Assembly (NCBI GenBank): GCA_022836615.1
Contig: MU405211.1
Coordinates: 558,001-622,000, forward strand
Length of the DNA: 64,000 nt
Source: Annulohypoxylon bovei var. microspora
Lineage: Eukaryota; Ascomycota; Sordariomycetes; Xylariales; Hypoxylaceae
Reading direction: 5' to 3'
The notes under the pieces: model-generated
The model's database searches: none
The model's input: only the letters and a program-made list of their open reading frames with translations
What the model was told of the DNA's origin: nothing
In this document: positions 47,982-59,777 of the stretch, in pieces
Layout: every line of letters starts with the position of its first letter
Position numbering within the stretch: position 1 is the first letter of the stretch
Translations under genes and position numbers: made by a program

Positions 47982-48945
47982 CTACACGGTCTGCGTGCCG
48001 TAGCCCTTGATGCGGTCGGCGAAGGCCCAGCTCTGGTCCTCCAGCTGCTCGCTCTCGGACAGCGTGATGCCGTCCTTGGTCACGATGGCCAAGGAGTACG
48101 AGTCCAGCGACCGCGCGTCGCGGTAGAAGAGCACCTTCATGCACTCCCGGATGACCTCGACGGCCTTCTCCTGGGTCAGGTCGGCGACGGAGGCCTCGTC
48201 CGGCACGTACCTGCGCATGATGGGCTGGGCCAGCATGCTCCCGTAGCCGGTGGCGAGCGAGGGCGAGGTGAAGGTGGTGCCGAGCAGGTCGGCGGCGGCG
48301 AGGAAGGGCGCGCCCTCGTCGTCGAGGCCGGCGACGAGCAGGTGGTTCCACAGCGGGTCGAACTTGGAGCGGCGGTGGTAGAGCAGCTTGGAGAGGTACT
48401 TGTGCAGCGAGCGGGCGTTCAGCGTGTGCGCCGTCTGCTGGTACGCCTCGTCGATGCCGAGCTCCGTCAGGTGCCGGTCCAGGTACTGCATGTCGGACAC
48501 GTCCCCGCCGAAGCCGACGAGCGAGGTCTTGGCGAAGGTGCGGATGCGCTTGACGTCGGTGAAGCGCGCTAGGGAGCCGTAGGATGCTGGGCGGGGGGGG
48601 AGTTGTTAGCTAGGTAGGCTGGGATATGGGGGCATTGGCAGATTGAAGGGGATCGGAAATAGGCGGATAGATGTATAGAGAGCGAGGTAGCGGTATTGGT
48701 AGGTAGATGCATACCCAAGTTATCGGCGGCCATGACAACACCGTCCTTGAACTTCATCGCTACTACCGACGTTCCCGTTACGACGGGGGACTGGGTGTGC
48801 TGGTTCGGACCGTTGGTCTGCATATATGAGGCATCGTAGGCGCCGTAGACATCATCTCTAGGCTATCGGTTGCTAGTTAGCGGTGCTCTTAGTCCTTGGG
48901 AGACAAGCTGCTTACACGGCCCCAAGCTTGTGGTCGGTGATCCAT
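47982..48945 (-). CDS. PRE4: 20S proteasome subunit beta7 (Pre4)
   Basis: A non-catalytic beta subunit of the 20S proteasome core. Three exons on the minus strand, 48945-48916, 48862-48715 and 48586-47982, encode 260 aa. The spliced start is MDHRPQAWGRPRDDVYGAYD. The first intron is only 53 nt (GTAAGC, CTAAC, GATAG) and the second is 128 nt. The core begins near TQSPVVTGTSVVAMKFKDGV, followed by MAADNLASYGSLARF, GFGGDVSDMQYLDR and HLLVAGLDDEGAPFL. It ends IKGYGTQTV. An N-terminal propeptide of about 30 residues is expected to be removed in assembly. The acceptor GATAG was chosen over the nearby CTAG because only it keeps the frame open into YGAYDAS. Confidence 0.94.
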
Positions 48946-49385
48946 ATTGGAATTGAGTAGGTGTTGATTCGGAATTAGGCTGGGTAGAGGATTGTTGGGA
49001 TTAATAATTGCTTGAGGAAAATTGGCGGTCGCTTTCAGAATATCGAGTTGGAAAGTGGTAAGGCTGATGAAGGGAAGCTGCGTTTGGGAGTTGACCTACA
49101 AGCTTGGAGCTGCGCGTCAGTTCTGCCTTCCCAGATAGAGCAATGAAGTACGTACCCGGGCAGCTGCTTGGCGGCTGAAATTGAGTTGATGGTCCACTTT
49201 AAATCCGGAAAGACGCTAGGATATCTCGAACATGTTATATAAACTTGCGACAACCTTACGAACTCTCACTTCAGTTATATGAGCAACTCATTCGATGCAA
49301 TATCTCAATTTCACTTAGATGAGACCTTTCGATCCTGAACTTATGTATAGCTAAATCGCGATTGATATCCTCAACAACAATAAAA
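48946..49385. promoter_or_regulatory. Shared divergent promoter region, PRE4 and HCNGP-like gene
   Basis: Only 440 bp separate the two start codons, which face away from each other, so both promoters must lie here. No canonical PACE (GGTGGCAAA) box or clear TATA box was seen. Confidence 0.6.
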
Positions 49386-50328
49386 ATGTCGGGCCTTGTC
49401 AGCTACGAGAGCAGTGACGAGGAAGAGGTCGTGCAACAACCACAACCAAAACCAAAGGTATGAATGACAATATGAGAATGACATACAACATTGCACCGGT
49501 AGGCATTGGACAGCACTGATTATACTGAGGCCAGTCGCTGAAACAAACTCAAGATACTGCCGTGATTGCCGATGGGAAACTGAGTAAGTAAAATCATATT
49601 ATCTACCTCACATCTTTCACCGAATCTAAGCTATGTTTTTTTCTAACGAAGGAACAGGTCCCCCAAGAGAGCCCGACGCTGCATCACCAAAACCAGATGA
49701 GAAATCAGCAGCTGTTATCGGGCCACAAATAGGCCCAACCACAGCCGTAGGACCCAGCTTCCCTCCACTGGAAGAAGCACCGCTAGAGGACGATGAAGCA
49801 GACACCGGGCCCGGTCTACCCCCGGGATCACCATACACAGCAACTCGCGCACTACTACGGGATCTCACACTACCCCCTATCCCCAACACAGATATGCCGC
49901 CATCTCCGCCAGGCTCGCCCCCACCGGCGACTAGCGCCAAATTCGAGCGGTTCCTCGAGCTAAAGAAGCAGGGCGTGCACTTCAACTCCAAGATCGCGCA
50001 GAACCCGTCGTTGCGCAACCCGGCGCTGACGGAAAAGCTCCTTGCCTTCGTCGAGCTCGGCGCCGCCGCGGACCAGTACCAGACTACGCTGCCGGCCGAG
50101 ATATGGGACCCGGCTGCGTTCCCGAGATGGGCGTACAAGGAGCAGCTTAAGCAGAGCCAGGCTGAGGTTGAGAAGGCGAAGGCGAGAGGGAAGGGGGCTC
50201 CTGTTGATTTTGTGGCGGCGACAACTGCTTCGACTGGGGAGGGCCAGGGAGCACAACAGAGTTCCGCGCAAGGGGTGGGTGGACCAAAACCGAGTGCTGG
50301 GAAACGCAAGACGAGATTTGATACCTGA
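49386..50328 (+). CDS. HCNGP / SAP30-binding-protein-like nuclear protein
   Basis: Three exons, 49386-49457, 49535-49583 and 49652-50328, encode 265 aa, with introns of 77 and 68 nt. The N-terminus MSGLVSYESSDEEE is typical of the family, and the HCNGP domain follows at about residues 135-215: KFERFLELKKQGVHFNSKI, LRNPALTEKLLAFVEL, DQYQTTLPAEIWDPAAFP and WAYKEQLKQSQAEVE. The C-terminus is low-complexity and basic, ending KRKTRFDT. Human SAP30BP is nuclear and has been reported to assist splicing of short introns with RBM17, so a splicing role in this short-intron genome is plausible but inferred. Confidence 0.9.
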
Positions 50329-50678
50329 GGTTACTAGACTTTTATGGCACTAACACTATTTGCCAAGTCCAAGGAGCTAATATCCGTTGTCGTCTTTTTG
50401 AATAATTCTACGGGGTTTATGTCTCGGCTTTAGTATATGAACAATCAGATACCCCTTTCACTAGTCTACGTCGGGCTTTCAAGATAGGTAGTTGGTATAG
50501 TAACATATGGAAATTTCAAGCGGGACTAGTAAGCCCGGTAGCTACCTAGGATGTCGTAACTATAAATATACAATGAGTGTAGTTCCTAGGCTTAAAGACA
50601 TCTTGACAATCTGATGCGGATATTTCCCCCGAAACAAAAACAACCGTACTCCTTCATAAACCATAGGCGAGCAGGCGC
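50329..50678. other. Intergenic between convergent genes
   Basis: AT-rich 3' flanks with no gene seen. A CTACCTAGG motif lies near 50543. Confidence 0.5.
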
Positions 50679-52016
50679 TCAAAACCTTCCGCGAGAGCGA
50701 TCGCACTCTTCTAGGAACTTGTAGATGCCATCGAGGCCCTCAGAGTCCTGTGAGCAGTGCTCGCCCGAGCTGATCGGCGGCGACATGCTCTCGTAGCCCT
50801 CCGGGTCGTCCGGCAGCGACAGCCACGGGTTATCTTCGAGGTCGCTAAACCCCTCTTCGAAGAGCTCCTCTTCCGCACGGAAGAAACTGTCCTCGGACCT
50901 GAGCGAATCGCTGGGCGAGGTGAGAGTCCTCGTGTCGTTGTGGACGTCAGGGGCGAAGGGAAACTTCAGCGCCATGGTCACCCCGGTTTCGGCCTCGAAA
51001 TCGGGATCCTCCATGACGATGCCCCTCCTCACTCCAAGGTCGTCACATAACGACTCCACGGTCCCCCTGTCGACGCCTGGGAAGCGCACCCGGAGGGTAT
51101 GCCCTTTTTCGAGGTGGACCGGCAGGTCACCCAACGAGGAGAGCTTCTTCATATCCGCCAAGGTCGTAGTCAAGTCCTTCAGCGCACGAGCGAAGTCGCC
51201 AGACAGCACATCGAGGAAGCCGTCGGTGTTCAGGGTGGTGGCGTCGAGAGCGGGGACCTTGAAGCCGGCGGGCGGGTAGGGGAACGCAGCCGCGAGGGGG
51301 CTCAGGGCGGTGACGGTCGGGTTCAGCCGGAACTCGACGTACGAGCCGGGGGTGCTGCGCGGCAGCGCCGCCAGCTTGCGCGCGGTCTCGTCTTGCAGCG
51401 CCGACACGGACCGGTACTTGCGCTCGCCGTGGGCCGTCAGCCCGTCGAACTGCGCCTTCTGCCCCGAGATCCAGAACGCGCGCACGGCCGCCGACACGTT
51501 CTGCACCACCTGGGCCTGCGCCGCGGGTGCGTGCGAGAAGTATCGGGCTCCGCCCACGCGGCCGGAGCCCAGGCCGTAGCCGCCGGCGGTGCGAGGCAGG
51601 GCGCCGCCCGTCAGGTTCGGGCGCAGCGCGCTCGCGAACGGCGCGCGCCCCGTGAACTGCGCGACGGCGCGGCCCACCTGCGTGCCGTTGAACTTGGTCC
51701 GGTCGACCCGAGCAGCGTTGCCGGCGTCGAGGCGCCCGGTGCTCATGAAGCGGCGGACCGCGGCGTTGACGTGCTGGTACGCGGCGGAAGTCGTCGAGTG
51801 CCATCGCCGGTTCTTGGACTGACGTAGGAGAGCGATGGGGTGGGTTGGCTGGCGGGGGGCGTTGCGTGCGAGCACGGGTTCGAGGACGGCGTTGTTGGCC
51901 GGACGAGCGGCGGCGGCGGCGAGCTTGGCCCGGATCAGCTGGCTCGCCTTGTAGGCGGCGGTACGGACGGCCCGCAACGTGGCGGGCGCCCATATGCCAC
52001 CTATGGGAGCGGTCAT
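50679..52016 (-). CDS. Unknown GC-rich fungal protein, 445 aa
   Basis: A single-exon ORF whose first 160 residues are rich in Ala and Arg and poor in acidic residues, so a mitochondrial targeting sequence is possible. A block RYFSHAPAAQAQVVQNVSAAVRAFWISG begins near residue 158 and continues through GERKYRSVSALQDE, SYVEFRLNPTVTAL and a DVLSGDFARALKDL helix. The C-terminus is acidic with Ser/Asp runs and ends CDRSRGRF. No CK2-beta zinc finger or other named domain is seen. It resembles a conserved ascomycete family sometimes given a casein-kinase-like label in databases (recollection, not checked), which the sequence does not support. Third positions are strongly G/C in the first two thirds. 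Confidence 0.75.
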   Translation of the reverse strand: MTAPIGGIWAPATLRAVRTAAYKASQLIRAKLAAAAARPANNAVLEPVLARNAPRQPTHPIALLRQSKNRRWHSTTSAAYQHVNAAVRRFMSTGRLDAGNAARVDRTKFNGTQVGRAVAQFTGRAPFASALRPNLTGGALPRTAGGYGLGSGRVGGARYFSHAPAAQAQVVQNVSAAVRAFWISGQKAQFDGLTAHGERKYRSVSALQDETARKLAALPRSTPGSYVEFRLNPTVTALSPLAAAFPYPPAGFKVPALDATTLNTDGFLDVLSGDFARALKDLTTTLADMKKLSSLGDLPVHLEKGHTLRVRFPGVDRGTVESLCDDLGVRRGIVMEDPDFEAETGVTMALKFPFAPDVHNDTRTLTSPSDSLRSEDSFFRAEEELFEEGFSDLEDNPWLSLPDDPEGYESMSPPISSGEHCSQDSEGLDGIYKFLEECDRSRGRF

Positions 52017-55000
52017 TTTGATATCCTGTTCGTCGCGATGAGGCGGCGGCGAACGTAAGGGTTGGTCTGGGGAGAGAGAAGAAGGAAGGAGTGAAAGGTC
52101 AGGCAGCGGTGGGCGATGACGATTGTTATCTACACCGATAAGATTGGTTAGGTAAGCAGATGTGGCGCAGCTTCATTCGCCACAAGTTTGTCGAGATTGC
52201 CGACGCTAACAGCCAGCGAATCTCCGAAGTGGGTCGGGAGAGAAAAAACTCCACTACAATTTTTATTTTCTTGCTTGCGTCCGCAATTATATTTTTTACT
52301 TCTTCACAACTTTTATCTTCGTCCTTTGAAGCTTTCGCACTCCCGCGCCCATGTGAATATGGGCTTCTTTCTTCTTTTGACTGGCTTCTATTGATGCTTG
52401 ATGAGCTTCTAGCCTAATTATGATGTAAGTTGCGACAATCATTCAGTCCTATTCCCTTGCTGTGACGAAGAAAAAATTTGAACAATCCAAATCTTACAAC
52501 ACAATGGGGATCTCGTCTTTGACGTACTCTGAGCAAATATTATTGGCATACAGCCATTGCGCGAGCATTGAGATAATCGGATAGCTAACCGAGTGCATAA
52601 TAGATTATTTCCCTTACTGATGTGGTGACTGTCATCCACAATTGGTTTTTCTACATAACAAAAGGTATGCACTATTTTCCATTTTCAAGTCTAGGACTCT
52701 GTCCAACCCCATCGAGGAGTGATGAAGAAATCGACAAACCTAGGGAATTCCTCATTCCGAATACACTATGTAGAGTTGTTTTGTTTCAGCCTTGTCTGAC
52801 CTCAATATCTATTCCATTATTTATTAGACGACAATTACTTGTTCACATGACTAACTCGTCTATTCGAATAGGTACATATACTCCAGTTACACACCTCTTT
52901 TCATATTCACATGAGGATATCTTGAACGAACGGGCGGACATAAACGAACCCTCGTACCTTTTCTCGTTAACAAACAAGGCTTTACAAACCTTGTGGGAGG
53001 AGGACCACGAGGGATTCTTGTTGAGAATTCGTCAACTGATTGTGTCTTGTCGACTTGATCTTGTAATTGCTATTGGCACTGAGACGTAGCTAACAGTTGT
53101 CGATAGGTAATACTTTGACTCTTCTCTATCTGTTATCGTTGCATATGATGAACATTATTCACACTGTTTGATCCTGTCCACTGGGCATGGAAATGAACAT
53201 TATAAACAAATCTGATTTAATGAGGTATGTCCATATCGACGATGGCTTTTGCGTGTTCGAAGCTAACATAAATAGCCTGATAGCTTTCAATTATACCTTG
53301 CTTGATCTATACTAGGGTCAACGTAGCTAACTCGGTTATGCTAGGTAACATAAGTTTTGCGCATTTTGAATGAACATCCATATGTTTAGAAGGTTAGTCG
53401 ATTTTTCTTATTTAAACAGAAGCCTTTCGGATGATACTTTTCTGCATAATGTCGGAGTTCTTCGTGACGAGACTTTTCCTATCACCTTGGAGAACTGAAG
53501 AGGCAGTGGAATATTGTTACTTAGCATTGCTTGATATGACAAGATGGCTGACGTTTCTACATTAGACATAATAGCCGTGCTTCGCAGTATAGGACGTAAC
53601 CGTTCTAATTGCGTCCTCGGCTCTGAGAGTGCAGCTCTTAAGACAAGGACCTGTAAGATGTGGTTGTTTGAGACAGGGATATGTTAGGTATATATTTTTG
53701 AGCTTCACTTGGATTTGAATATAATATTTTTCGACGGTGCCTTGATCTAGTGTTATCTCTACCAACATTCAAGTGATGTCGTTCAGTAAAGTCCTACAAA
53801 TTACCAATCCGCTAATGACTCGGAGCCGTGCTTAAGTGCGAGATGATCGGGTAGGAAGGTAGGATTTTCTGGGGAAGGTGGGTCGCACTACCAATAGCCG
53901 GGCCTGGAACTTGTCTCTCTGTTGCATCATAGACCCCACGTCGCTGACCCCTATCAACTCTTCCTGCTCTTACTATTGCAACTCCCCTGCGTAACAACCC
54001 CCCTAGGGGTCGGGATGATAAAAAGGCATAATTTAAAATGAATTGGGTCGTTCGATCTGATATGACTCGAATGACTCGAATGATCTTGGTTGGGGATGAG
54101 TTTATCTCATTTACAAGGAACGAATGTTCATCTGGTCAAACTCGTCAGGCACTGAACCACACTGAACCCCACACCTACTCCATTACCAGCATTGCTAGGG
54201 GTATCTCTTCGACGACGAAGTAGGTGGTGTCATGCTCGTGCCACTTATTAAGGCAGAGGCAAGTGTCGATCGAAGCACTCTGATTCGATCATCAATATAT
54301 AAGCCTTCGCGATCTCCTTGTCTCGTTCGATGTTTCTTTGCGGGGTAGAGACGTGCGTGTACATCTCTCCCCTATCAAGGCAAGGATCAAGCTATACCTC
54401 ACCTATGACGCTTCTTCATTCCGCACGCAGAAGTACCCTGCACCGCGTCATGTATTAGAAACCGACCTCTCCGGATTGTCTTTTCTTTGTCACCATTTAT
54501 CATAGATACCGCTGAGTACATCGCCTATCAGGCTAGGGGTGCGCTAACTCGTACGATTCAAACATTGAACGGAGAGCTCTCCCCTAGCATCACCCCGATG
54601 GCCTACCTTATTGGTGAAGTCATCAAGGGGACCTTTCCCCAATTTTTAGAGCCTGGCTCGCTGATCAATCAGTCCCAAAGGCTTACTTCGGACAATGGAA
54701 AGGTGCAGTAGCGTTGGCTGCATCTAACATACTATTGTAGCAGAGAGCTGCTACTGCTTATCTTAATGCAAGCTATTAGATGTGGGATTCTGCCGCCGTT
54801 CGATTAGAAAGGTCGTGTGGTCTATTGGGTACTCGAGCCTACATAAAGAGATCCCTACTCACCCTTCATTCTACTCCCACCTACTACATATGTCTTTTCT
54901 ATTGTCTTGACATATTACAATTACCCAAAGTATCGCTTTGTGAAACCGCATCAATACCACGTAGACCACCACTAGTAACTATATCGACCTTCCCTCTAAG

Positions 55001-55026
55001 ATTCGAAGTCGCGAGACAGGATCAAC
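52017..55026. other. Gene-free stretch
   Basis: No conserved coding sequence is recognised. A plus-strand ORF at 52622-53089 (155 codons) and another at 54487-54711 have no domain, no clear intron logic and unremarkable codon use. No repeat array stands out. Confidence 0.5.
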
Positions 55027-55380
55027 ATGGACAGCTCCAAAGGAAACAACCAAAGTCCATCAAGTCCCACCCGACGAAGGGTACGGCTTCCAAGTACACA
55101 TCTCTGCTGACCGTTTCTAATATATCGTCTCCAGGGCTCCGGACCGGGCTTCGACGGCCTCATGAACCAGAAGCGCAACAGCGACAACATCACCATGGCT
55201 AGACGAGCGAGTCTTCACGACCAGAAGCCCCAGGCAGGCTTCTTCGGTCGGATGTGGAACGAGTGAGTCCTTCCCTCCATTGCCAACCCGCCTAATTCGG
55301 ACACTCCATAAGAAAACGTTTTACTGACTTGCCATGAACTACCTAGCTTCACGCGCGGCTCTCAAAATCAGGCGAAGTAG
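55027..55380 (+). CDS. Small conserved-looking fungal protein, three exons, about 71 aa
   Basis: A gene too short to appear as one ORF. Exons 55027-55080, 55135-55262 and 55347-55380 join in frame. Introns have GTACGG...CTCCAG (54 nt) and GTGAGT...CCTAG (84 nt). The product starts MDSSKGNNQSPSSPTRR, continues GSGPGFDGLMNQKRNSDNIT, ARRASLHDQKP, and ends GFFGRMWNDFTRGSQNQAK. The composition is Ser/Arg/Asn-rich with a conserved-looking GFFGRMWNDFTRG ending, resembling short fungal proteins of unknown function. An RRAS motif could be a kinase site. It is cytosolic by default, since no TM or signal peptide is present. Confidence rests on splice signals and frame closure rather than a family match. 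Confidence 0.65.
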
Positions 55381-57300
55381 ACTCGCCTAGCTCTACGAAG
55401 CATACAGGGTACAACTCATTGAACAGACAACTGAGATACACCCATGAACAGGACGGCATATGCATGACAATACTGAGTTTTCGGGGAGTTCCGTGCCGAG
55501 AGTAGGCCGGGTGTCGCCATCCAGATTGTGCGGAATAGACATGGAGACGTCTACGATGTTTGGCCAAGAATCCAGAGGGCTGGCGGCGTATGGTTGGTGT
55601 ATAGGTTACTATTAAGTCCACATAACTACAGCATTATCACTATCACAACTTGAGAAGTCCAAAAACGTCTAGTTAAGCTCCATTGTAGAGTTCCAACAGT
55701 GAACAGCCTTCGTTCTAAGAATCGATTATCACGGGATAATATCGACTTCGGAATAGTTAGTTATATTTGTATATGTTGACCATTGATTACCTTAGTGCCA
55801 AAAAACGTAGTTAAGTGATCACCTATGAATTTACACCGAAGCGATCGAAGTCAATCAAGTGGTTACGTCTGAAATCTGGGGATCACCATGCATTAACCTC
55901 ACCATACATAAACATGTCACAACACGCAAAAGTCAAACAGCAGTTGGGGGCAAGGCCTAGCTTGAATTTACGATATCCAGCTATTTACATGCAGAGACTC
56001 CATCGGCATCCCCACTTAGACAGAAATCCCCCACCAGTTGGCCCCCTTGCCAGATTTTCTTTTTTTTTTATAACCGATTTTCTTATTTTTGTCGGAGATA
56101 TATAGGAACCTGCCCGATTCCCGACCGCGAGTAGACCACGAAACGGTCGTTTACGTTATGCCCGGATATGGCTTGTTTGCAGTCGAGCTGGGGGCCTTTG
56201 TGACAGTGCGGGCGAACCCGCGAACCTGTCCGCAGAGAGACGCGACCAGCCCAGCCCCAAGTCCACCGATGCACGCAGGGTACACGCAACCATGCCACGT
56301 GTGTTACCTTACGTGCTTCGAGACCTTCTATCATCCTTCCAAAGCTAGTTCCCACGCCTCCGAGGGCTTCATACCGGCCTGGATAGACCCGGGCGCGGTA
56401 TGAAAGAGGCAGATTATCAGCGTGGGACGGGTTCTCCTCGGCCTAGTCCGAGACGCTGGCTCCAGAGCAAAGTAGCTTCTGCCGAGGTTCGCAAAAGGGT
56501 CGAAGCATTGATTCCCTGTGGGAAGAACCCTTTTGCTCTGGCATATTGCTCTTACTATCGCGCTTATCTCTTTCAGAAAGAACCCAAGCAGATGGAGGTA
56601 CACTCGACCCAGACGAGAGGCTTAGATGGACGAAGCTAGAACGATACCTCATTAGGTATGCTGGTCTGCCCGTTATCCAGGCCTCATGGGGTCGCCACAA
56701 GATGCCGAAGTACAGATTGCCGACGCATCTTGGTCGTATCGATCAGCTCGACTGCGGAAAACTTTGAACAAAGAGGTACTCCGGATTCCGTTTCCCATTT
56801 GATTCCAACAAAGAAAAAAAATTCCCAGGAGCCGTTAATTGAACCAGCTAACTGGGTCGTGACATCGACTGGTATGGGTATACGAGGTCATATCATAACC
56901 GTCACCAACCACGATCGCAAAATCCGAGGAGCTTGGCGTTCCTCTAGCACCATGCCGCAACCAGATGCTAAGAAACAGTACAGGCCATGCATGAAATTCA
57001 AGCAACAGAAACCACGATGTCAAGGAATTTACGAACAGTGTATGTTCGTCGTTACCGGGTGACAAGCAACTCTAGGATTTGTCCAGGAAAACAGCGAGTG
57101 AAAGCTTCGGTGTTTTGCGCCACAAATCCGAGTACGCAGTCATGTTGCCCGGTAAAACATGGAGTTAGGATCCCTTCCTCCATGTATTCTCTGGGGAAGA
57201 TAAGCCAGAGTGAAATGGAGCAGGCTCCCTGACTCCATTAAATTTCTCTAGATAATTGTGTCTAGAGTAATTTCTCCGGGTAAATATACCCAGAGTAAGC

Positions 57301-57329
57301 AAGGCCGTTTATCGTCGTGCCTAGGACGA
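57301..57329. repeat. Isolated copy of GGCC(T)nAT...CCTAGGACG element
   Basis: It matches the start of the ~72-bp repeat units at 57831-58000, sharing GGCCnTTTAT, a TGCC(C/T)AGGAC core and similar spacing. Confidence 0.5.
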
Positions 57330-57640
57330 GACTCGTGGAGACTTACTTATTGCCGTGGATGGTATTAGTATGTGTCGATTACGATCCGATTCATTGATTA
57401 GAACCCACGCAACATTGGCGCCTGATATTGTACCCAGAACTTAGAAAACGCCTCAAATGCTTGCTCGGATGAGGAATTAAGTTGCCGTGCCGTGACTATT
57501 CCCATACAAGTATCTCCATTGATGCCAAGGTATTGTATCGTTAGCGTCGTGCGTACCGAATTGAACTTGACCGAACGTAGAAGTCCTCTAGATCGTATAC
57601 CTAAGTATTCAGGATGACTTGTAAGCTGACGTCTCGTCGT

Positions 57641-57669
57641 AGAGAGAGAGAGAGAGTGTGTGTGTGTGT
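57641..57669. repeat. (GA)n(GT)n microsatellite
   Basis: An uninterrupted GA run passes directly into a GT run. Confidence 0.85.
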
Positions 57670-57830
57670 TAAAAAAGGAAGAATGCTTACCCAACATGAC
57701 GAAGAACGCCATCTACCTTCTATATGCCGGAAACTCAAGAATCGTAGAAAAATTCGTTATGTTCATACATCCCGTAGTAACCGTACATGCGTGGCTTTGT
57801 CCCTTGATGCAACGCCGCCGCGCCAAGTTT

Positions 57831-58000
57831 GGCCTTTTATGGGTCATGCCTAGGACCAACCGTGACGCCACTATCAAATAGAATGTCGTGGCTACTAGAA
57901 GGCCTTTTTATTTTTTCGTCATGCCCAGGACCGTAAATGTCGGGAGTTCTCCATGTGTTCCACGACTATTGAGGGCCTTTTATCGTCTTGCCCAGGACGA
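57831..58000. repeat. Degenerate ~72-bp tandem repeat, about 2.5 units
   Basis: Units start at 57831, 57901 and 57976, each with GGCCTTTT at the head, followed by a TCNTGCCNAGGAC block. Units one and two also end in a GTCGTGG/CCACGA-containing half. They are diverged, suggesting an old repeat. Confidence 0.55.
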
Positions 58001-59777
58001 ACCATTGTCGGGCCGAGGACAGTGACAAGATAAAGTCTCAAGTCATCTTCCGAGGCTCATTATTGGAACGGGAAGTCGTCAAGATCCGGGGTACGTTCGA
58101 ATCGGTATGTCTTGCAATAGTACATCTTGCCGAGTTATCTGTGTCTAATAGATAGGCAGGTATTCGAAATATTTGAAGGTCAGAGGCTTTCTAGATAGGC
58201 AATTACCTATGCCTACTATCCTGGATTTCGGAAGTCATAGTAGTGAAAGGAGGTATCATATCGAGGGCTCGGAAGAAGCACTAGTACTCCTCAAACGAGC
58301 AGGACGAGTTAACTACGGATGAAGGTGATAGCGGGTTGAATATCATATTGATCAATGACTATCTATTTGACCCTAGTTGAAAAGGGGCGAGACGCGTAGG
58401 TGTTCAAGTTCAACTTTGGTGATTGCCGAAATTATTGAAGTTGTCAAGAGGATGGAAAGTAGAAGATAGGTAGATGATTGAATTTAAGATACGGCTGCCC
58501 GAGCTACAAACAAGTATGTACCAATGCCTAAGTTATGGAGCTTATTAGGTAATCTGATGAGGTCTAGTTTGGCTTGCGGGGAATATATTTATCCGATCCC
58601 GGGTAGCTTTGCTCCACCACCGCTGCGGCTCAAATAACATGTGATCCACCCCCTGACGACGTCTGCTACCTAGTAGATACCTAGGTAGTAGGCATGTATA
58701 ATCAACAACTCATAACCCTCGATAGCATAGGAGATTATTTAATTCGAATGAAGCCTTCGCTTGCTTTTTGAGTTTGTTTGTTGTAAGTGTGATACTCCAA
58801 GTAAGGAGAATAGAAAGAGTTGTACTGGTACAGGTGCGTTTGCATTGGCAGAATAACAATTTTACGGTATGTCAATGTTGCACCAAATACTATTAAAAGG
58901 AGACGCATCTAATGACGAAGGTGAATATATCCGAATGATACACGCTGCCTAGATTGTATTACCCGATATTGTACTGCATTGTCAAAAATGAGTAAGGGTA
59001 GGGAACCGATGGCGGGTGGCAGATATACTGTACCCATAGCAACGGCATGGACTGACAGCTGTCGCCTACCAACACATTGAAGCTTATATAGCATAATAAT
59101 GCTCCAGGTTTTTAACAAATGCATTGGCCTAGCGATTTAGCTGCTAGGTTTCCCACATTTGATGAGGCTGCGCTAAGTACTACTCCAACGTGGATTGATC
59201 CGGTCACGCGCAATAGACTGGTCCCGGGCCCAGCCTAGACTGGTTGAGTCCTAGGTTTAGGCACTGAAGGGTCTCGATGATTTTTTTTTCTTTTTTAAAG
59301 GTCCCTTTTCGTTTCTACGAGTAGTTGCAGAGGGATCGAGACAATAGATGCCAGAGGTGCTAGGTTCGAGCCTCCTTTGTTACAATGGATGCCTTTTCTT
59401 TTCACTTATTTTCCGACCCTACCTATCTAAATAATATCGCACTGTTTCCCTTTTTCTCCTTCGGTGCCTTGAATATACGCATATTTTTCTTTGAAACGAA
59501 TTCGACGTTAACGACCCTTTACAATTCTGTACCTAAGCAATATTCACACAACCGCTTTTAAACTTACGATATTCTACATACATAATTCTTAAGTCAGCTT
59601 TATTGGCATTGGCTATCAAGCAGCGCAATTAATTACAGGTTTCACAATTCCAATACCCCTTTCAATAATAGACTGCCTTATCGAAAACTACCTAGGTTAC
59701 CCATGAGTATCAGCTAGTTATGAGTTACCTGGTATGTAACATCCATTCCCCCCTTGAGAATGGTACCATCTTAATCG

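Larger units (their letters stand above)
55381..59777. other. 4.4-kb gene-free stretch with degenerate repeats
   Basis: No supported gene. A (GA)n(GT)n microsatellite lies at 57641-57669. A degenerate ~72-bp repeat begins at 57831, and a related element lies at 57301. A TACCTAGGTA palindrome lies at 58678-58687. ORFs near 56089-57062 are broken by stops in every frame and not recognisable as a transposon. Confidence 0.5.

Noticed and set aside
47877..48572. 231-codon plus-strand ORF
   Set aside because: It is antisense to the PRE4 third exon and comes from its GC-rich codons.
51099..51993. Long ORFs on both strands inside the 445-aa gene
   Set aside because: They are frame shadows of a GC-rich coding sequence with Arg/Gly-rich, non-conserved products.
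52622..53089. 155-codon ORF
   Set aside because: No domain, no plausible splicing partner and AT-rich random-looking composition.
56083..57062. Several overlapping ORFs suggesting a decayed gene or transposon
   Set aside because: Stops interrupt every frame, and no transposase, integrase or reverse-transcriptase motif was seen.
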